From Armatimonadota bacterium (GTDB lineage Bacteria; Armatimonadota; Fimbriimonadia; Fimbriimonadales; Fimbriimonadaceae), in assembly GCA_027451905.1 (NCBI GenBank), contig DAIDHV010000007.1:62001-126000 (forward strand): a stretch of DNA of 64,000 nucleotides, read 5' to 3'. Position 1 is the first letter of the stretch, and every line of letters begins with the position of its first letter. Shown here piece by piece: positions 60,109 to 64,000 of this stretch. The notes beneath the pieces were generated by a model. The model was not told the DNA's origin and did no database searches. It worked only from the letters and a program-made list of their open reading frames with translations. Position numbers and translations under genes: made by a program.

Positions 60109-62247
60109 TCAATTGCCATGGGCTTTCTCAGACAAGAATTCAGGGAGTTTAGCTCTCCATCCCCCGCGACCATGAGTCCCCGCAGTTAGATATCCGGTTA
60201 CCTTGTTGGCTACGATACTATAAACCGGCGCGCCCGGCAGATTGGCACCGTACCGATACCAATGACCGCCGCCGGTCGTGGAGACAAAGACTCCAACATC
60301 GGTAGCCACAAAAACCGTTGAGGGATTCAATGGATCAAGACAAATTTGATGCACTTCAACAGGAGGAATACCCTCCGAAATATCTGTCCAATGAGCCCCT
60401 GCATCGGTAGTTTTCCACAAGGAATGGTACAAGAACGTTGAGATTCCAAGATAGGCTATACGGGCATTGTTGGGGTCAATACAGATTGTTGAAATATAGG
60501 CTTTGGGAATCCCTGTGTCGATTTGGTACCATTGCTTGCCTAGGTTCGGAGTTACCCAAACTTTCCCAACCGACGTGCCAGCGTAGATGACACTCGAATT
60601 GTTGGGGGCAATTGTCACCGCCGAAACAAGTCCGCCACCAAGAGGCGGGCTAATCGGCTTCCAAGACTTCTCGCCGTTGGTGGACCGATAGACTCGTGTT
60701 GTGCCTGTCACCAAGACTTCAGGATTCTGGGGATCAAGGTTAAACGGGGTGTAAAAAAGAGCCCCTTCCTTCCGATTGATCCCTTTGGTCATGCCCCATC
60801 GCCAATTCTTACCCGCATCCATCGTCTTATAAAGCGCAAGGTCTACGTATTCAGCATAGACAATATTGGGGTTTGCGGGATCAACCATCGTATAGCCTCC
60901 GTCACCCGCTTCAACGTTGGGCCAAAAGTAATTTCCTGTAAATTTCAGGGTGCCATTGTCTTGGGTACCACCATACGCAATTCCAGGATCAGTGGGGTGA
61001 ACATCAAGATAAACAAATTGAACGGTAGCCAAATCTTTGTTGCGTGGCTCCCAAGTTTCGCCTAAATTTGGGGACTTGAAGATTCCACCATCGGTGCAAA
61101 GGTAAAGAGTATGAGGAGACTTAGGATCAAAGGCTATCCAGTGGTGATCGGGGTGAACTTTTCCATCGCCATAAGCTCTTGTAATGTCAATGAAACTGTG
61201 CCCTCCATCTTCACTTCGGTAGGTGGTTGTTCCGCAAAGAAAGATGATGTTCGGATTGTCGGGGCAAACCGCTACCACATTGTAATACCAAGCCGAGCCT
61301 CCTGCGTAACTTGGTGCGTTGGGCAGTTCCGTCCAAGTTTCCCCGAAATCTTCTGTCTTCAAAAACCCGAGCAAGCCCTTGTTGGTAGCAAGTCCACTGT
61401 ACATTGCCACATAGAGAACATTGGGATACTTTGCACACTGTCCAAATTGCAGCCGGCCAAGGTCCATACCCGCAATGTCCAAGTTTCCGCCAAGTTTCTT
61501 CCAAGAATTGCCTCCGTCTGTAGACCGGTAAATTCCATTTTCTGGTGAACCATGTGCAAATCCAATTGCTGCCAACAGCTGATTTGGTGATTGTGGATTG
61601 ATGGCAACGTCAGTTGCATCACCTGGCAACAGAGTGACCCAAGTTTGACCATGATCGGTTGAGCGCATAACCCCGCGCGTGGTTGCTGCATAGATCATCC
61701 CGCTCACTTGGGGATTTCCGATAATCCGAGAAAACCTTTGGCCAGAAAAAACCTTCTGAGCAAGCAGTTCCCAATGGATGCCGTTGTCCTCACTGCGCAT
61801 CAATCCAGACCCCGCAAAGCTATCGGCACTGTTGTTTTGCTCGCCCTGGCCCGCGTAAATGATATTGGGGTTATGAGGGTCAATGGCAATCGTTCCGTAG
61901 CTTAAGGACGGGGCAAAGTCAGCCACTGGGCTCCAATTGCTTCCACCGTTGTCGGAGCGCCAAATGCCACCCGAAGCGGCGGTTGCAAAGAGCAAGTTGG
62001 AATCCTGAGGCGACACGACGATTGACGTCATACGCCCTGCGTTTAAGGTGTCATTCCACCCTCTTAAGATCATGCCTGGTCCCATTTCTTGCCAAGATAC
62101 ACTGGGACCGCCATGTACGTGAAACAGCGGCAAGGAACGCGTTTTATACCAAGCCAAAAATTGGGCAGGCTGGGGCCTAGATGACTGCCCGGCTGCCAAC
62201 GCAGCTAGGCAGCCAAGGGCTACGCTAATCGCAATACGAAACCGCAT
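60109..62247 (-). CDS. Secreted Asp-box (BNR/sortilin-like) beta-propeller protein
   Basis: About 712 residues with a signal peptide (RIAISVALGCLAALAAGQ). About twelve Asp-box motifs (S-x-D-x-G-x-x-W) follow, for example SDNGGSNW, SEDNGIHW, STDHGQTW, STDGGNSW, TEDFGETW and TTDAGAHW. They indicate one or two propellers of the VPS10/sialidase-like fold. No sialidase active-site set is evident, so a binding or structural role is likely. ATG 62247 is chosen because the open frame upstream to 62433 lies inside the DUF4139 gene and lacks a signal sequence. It follows that gene by 4 nt. Confidence 0.85.
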   Translation of the reverse strand: MRFRIAISVALGCLAALAAGQSSRPQPAQFLAWYKTRSLPLFHVHGGPSVSWQEMGPGMILRGWNDTLNAGRMTSIVVSPQDSNLLFATAASGGIWRSDNGGSNWSPVADFAPSLSYGTIAIDPHNPNIIYAGQGEQNNSADSFAGSGLMRSEDNGIHWELLAQKVFSGQRFSRIIGNPQVSGMIYAATTRGVMRSTDHGQTWVTLLPGDATDVAINPQSPNQLLAAIGFAHGSPENGIYRSTDGGNSWKKLGGNLDIAGMDLGRLQFGQCAKYPNVLYVAMYSGLATNKGLLGFLKTEDFGETWTELPNAPSYAGGSAWYYNVVAVCPDNPNIIFLCGTTTYRSEDGGHSFIDITRAYGDGKVHPDHHWIAFDPKSPHTLYLCTDGGIFKSPNLGETWEPRNKDLATVQFVYLDVHPTDPGIAYGGTQDNGTLKFTGNYFWPNVEAGDGGYTMVDPANPNIVYAEYVDLALYKTMDAGKNWRWGMTKGINRKEGALFYTPFNLDPQNPEVLVTGTTRVYRSTNGEKSWKPISPPLGGGLVSAVTIAPNNSSVIYAGTSVGKVWVTPNLGKQWYQIDTGIPKAYISTICIDPNNARIAYLGISTFLYHSLWKTTDAGAHWTDISEGIPPVEVHQICLDPLNPSTVFVATDVGVFVSTTGGGHWYRYGANLPGAPVYSIVANKVTGYLTAGTHGRGGWRAKLPEFLSEKAHGN

Positions 62248-62251
62248 GTCC

Positions 62252-63727
62252 TTACGGTTGGTCGTTGGGGTAGATGGGCACTGGTGGTGAACCGGCCGCG
62301 TTCGCGCTAATATAGGTTTGATAGGTGTAATGGATAATCGTTGGCTTTCCACTTGCAACTGAGACTTTCCACTTGACGTCATTGACCGTGTTAGCTTCTC
62401 CACTGAGGACCTGGGTGTTACCAATGACACCACTATGAGACAAGGACATCACCTTGCCTCGGATGGTCTTTGTGATGGTCATTTCAACCGGATGCGAGCG
62501 GTGAGCGTCAATGGTCAAGGTTCCTTCCATGGTTACAGGGATATAGTCATCTTTTCCAATCCGCACAGTTCCGCCTCTTTTCAGTTCAATTTCATGACGG
62601 CGGACATGAACTCCAATGCCTTCTGCAAGGCTAATTTTTGCCATTCCTCCCGATGGAACATAGGTCAAAGTATCTTGCCCTACTGCCTTGCCATTATCAA
62701 TCACTAAAACCGAACCGGTTGTTAGAGGCTCATCAAGGGTGTTCTTAAATTGCAAGAGGTACTTTACCGAATCACCGTCTGCATTCCACATATATTCGGG
62801 ATGCGCGGGTCCTGTTGATTGTGCCAAAGTCATCATTGCCACATCGCCCTTTGCCAAGTGCACATGGGGCTTAACGTAGTAATACAACTCGCCGGCTCGA
62901 TCAACAGTTGTGCTTGCTCCCATCGATGGAGCTGAACTTGCCATCTCGTCGGGCTCTGTGGCTGCTTTTCTGCCGTCTTTCTTGCTTATCGTTATAGAAC
63001 TGGCATGGGCTGCGTCATCCAAAGACACCGATCCCAACAAGTCATTGATGCCTCGTTGAGTGACAAAGGGCGATCCAACCACGAAATTCAGTTTGGTGCC
63101 ATTAAAATCTTGAACCGAGTTGGCAAGAGACGCCCGCAGGTCTAGCTTTCCAATCCCATTCCGAACGTCCATCACATAACTTGGCTGCCACCGAACACCT
63201 TCTTCTAGGTAAGCAACCCGCAGACCAATCACAGCATCTTTGTTGACGCCCGATACGTGGACTTTGAGAGGAAAACCGTCTAGTTTAACTTTCTGAATGT
63301 TCCCATAGGGGATGCCACTGTATCCAGAGCCATTGTCTAGCAGGAGCATGTCATCCAGCAATCGGTTCAAAGCTCCCGTAAAACTTTGACCGTTTTTCAA
63401 TGTGATCGTAAAATTGAGGCCGACTTTGTCGCCAAGAGCTGCCTTGAGGCCCGCCGCATCTTTGAACGAGATATCGTTTGACTTTGTTGCAATGACTTCA
63501 TCCACATTTGCAGCCGGATTGGTGCTGTAAACCCAAACCGTCCCATCTATGGCATCAGGCAGGAAGTTGGCGGTGGCCCATCCGTCTTCTAGCTTAACAC
63601 TGCCTTTCTTAACAAAATAGCCGTATCCATCTCTGAATATCGAAACACTCTCAAGGTGTGGCTTGAAGGTCATGTTCGTCGGAGCGGCTACAAAAAGCGC
63701 CGCGGTTGCTGCAAGTAGGTTGATCAT
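62252..63727 (-). CDS. Secreted DUF4139-type protein
   Basis: A 491-residue protein with a short signal peptide (LLAATAALFVAAP). The sequence is beta-rich and matches DUF4139 in its later part (VAYLEEGVRWQPSYVMDV, YYYVKPHVHLAKGDVAMM, YLLQFKNTLDEPLTTGSVLVIDNG). The N-terminal part (VSIFRDGYGYFVKKGSVKL) corresponds to the domain that precedes DUF4139 in mucoidy-inhibitor-like proteins. Function is unknown. It is probably co-transcribed with the Asp-box protein gene, 4 nt downstream, and divergent from the gene at 63802. Confidence 0.78.
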   Translation of the reverse strand: MINLLAATAALFVAAPTNMTFKPHLESVSIFRDGYGYFVKKGSVKLEDGWATANFLPDAIDGTVWVYSTNPAANVDEVIATKSNDISFKDAAGLKAALGDKVGLNFTITLKNGQSFTGALNRLLDDMLLLDNGSGYSGIPYGNIQKVKLDGFPLKVHVSGVNKDAVIGLRVAYLEEGVRWQPSYVMDVRNGIGKLDLRASLANSVQDFNGTKLNFVVGSPFVTQRGINDLLGSVSLDDAAHASSITISKKDGRKAATEPDEMASSAPSMGASTTVDRAGELYYYVKPHVHLAKGDVAMMTLAQSTGPAHPEYMWNADGDSVKYLLQFKNTLDEPLTTGSVLVIDNGKAVGQDTLTYVPSGGMAKISLAEGIGVHVRRHEIELKRGGTVRIGKDDYIPVTMEGTLTIDAHRSHPVEMTITKTIRGKVMSLSHSGVIGNTQVLSGEANTVNDVKWKVSVASGKPTIIHYTYQTYISANAAGSPPVPIYPNDQP

Positions 63728-63801
63728 GCTTTCATCAAGTCAGTCTGCTTCCAAAGGACAAAGATTGACTACGCTAAACTTTACTCCAATCTTGCCTAGA
63801 A

Positions 63802-64000
63802 ATGGTTCCCTGCCAAACAGAGGTTCTCTACATAAAAAATCTGAATTGGGCAGAACACTGGCGGGTGTTTAAAGAAGTCCTCTTTTACGCCGATGTCTGC
63901 GGCTTATTCCAAGTTGGCCACCGCGAGCCTTGCGCACTCAAGTTGGCGGGGTCCAAGTTTGCTCTTGACTTCATTGAAGAAATCAGCAACCCCGCCTGCT
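63802..64000 (+). CDS. VOC-like (glyoxalase/bleomycin-resistance fold) protein, 5' part; continues beyond window
   Basis: From ATG 63802 the frame is open to the window edge (66 codons). The translation, with VLYIKNLNWAEHWRVFKEVLFYADVCGLFQ followed by CALKLAGSKFALDFIEE, has the spacing of a VOC beta-alpha-beta module (strand with Y-I-K, helix, F-Y-A-D, strand). Metal ligands cannot be judged from this fragment. No clear ribosome site precedes the ATG. It is divergent from the DUF4139 gene. Confidence 0.5.
   Translation, partial: MVPCQTEVLYIKNLNWAEHWRVFKEVLFYADVCGLFQVGHREPCALKLAGSKFALDFIEEISNPAC

Noticed and set aside
62248-62433. N-terminal extension of the Asp-box protein
   Set aside because: It overlaps the DUF4139 gene and precedes a clear signal peptide, which must be at the true N-terminus.

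Overview
The window reads as one contiguous chromosomal segment of a Gram-negative, flagellated bacterium with about 48% G+C (estimated by eye). It is densely packed with genes on both strands in short operons, many joined by 1-4 nt overlaps. KDO-8-phosphate synthase and LolA-like secreted proteins point to an outer membrane, and FliD to flagella. DapL-type lysine synthesis, a potassium-insensitive membrane pyrophosphatase, DUF4139, Asp-box and YncE-phosphatase proteins would fit Armatimonadota or a neighbouring phylum. That placement is inference; no rRNA gene is present to settle it. There is no CRISPR array, insertion sequence, prophage or integration site.

Layout. 1-1020: the 5' part of ffh and a small membrane protein. 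1288-11767: a surface-polysaccharide locus with a Wzy-like polymerase, two glycosyltransferases, a CDP-6-deoxyhexose route (rfbF, rfbG, an SDR reductase/epimerase), a ThDP enzyme resembling YerE, a Wzx-like flippase and a priming phosphoglycosyl transferase. 12258-18543: more envelope sugar genes (two GT4 enzymes, a WecB/TagA enzyme, kdsA) mixed with a LolA-like protein, a PduO-type cobalamin adenosyltransferase and an orphan sdhB. 18516-26583: an acetyl-esterase, a free-standing NIL-domain protein divergent from a short leuA, smpB, a tandem FKBP lipoprotein, two proteins of unknown role, an FmdB protein, a family-5 uracil-DNA glycosylase, a PDZ aspartic protease and a TPR protein.

26695-33379: branched-chain amino-acid uptake (livK-H-M-G, no livF) faces an E1 alpha/beta 2-oxoacid dehydrogenase pair. 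With leuA and the methylcrotonyl-CoA-carboxylase-like gene at 48255, this suggests substantial branched-chain amino-acid traffic. 33504-38230: a secreted LolA-like/thioredoxin fusion, a membrane glycosyltransferase, an ECF sigma factor with a membrane partner carrying a secretin-type domain, and a membrane zinc-ribbon protein ending in an L7/L12-like domain. 38352-41510: a 1052-residue pyrophosphatase with a large inserted domain. 41567-49868: folC, dapL, tRNA-Pro, a GAF-GGDEF protein, a YncE-phosphoesterase and the carboxylase. 49930-64000: msrB, a NatAB-type ABC exporter, fliD, an HDOD protein, a HAD phosphatase, coaX, glmM, grpE, an EamA transporter, an Asp-box propeller protein, a DUF4139 protein and the start of a VOC-like protein.

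A recurrent signal is a -10-like TANNNT hexamer only 4-9 nt before start codons that lack a Shine-Dalgarno (before UDG, HAD, EamA, wecB, leuA, the NIL protein, sdhB, grpE and the GT4 gene at 3812). It suggests widespread leaderless transcription and helps choose several non-ATG starts.

The best candidates for something new are the CDP-sugar/ThDP branch, the pyrophosphatase insertion, the sigma factor with its secretin-domain partner, and the zinc-ribbon/L7-L12-like membrane protein.
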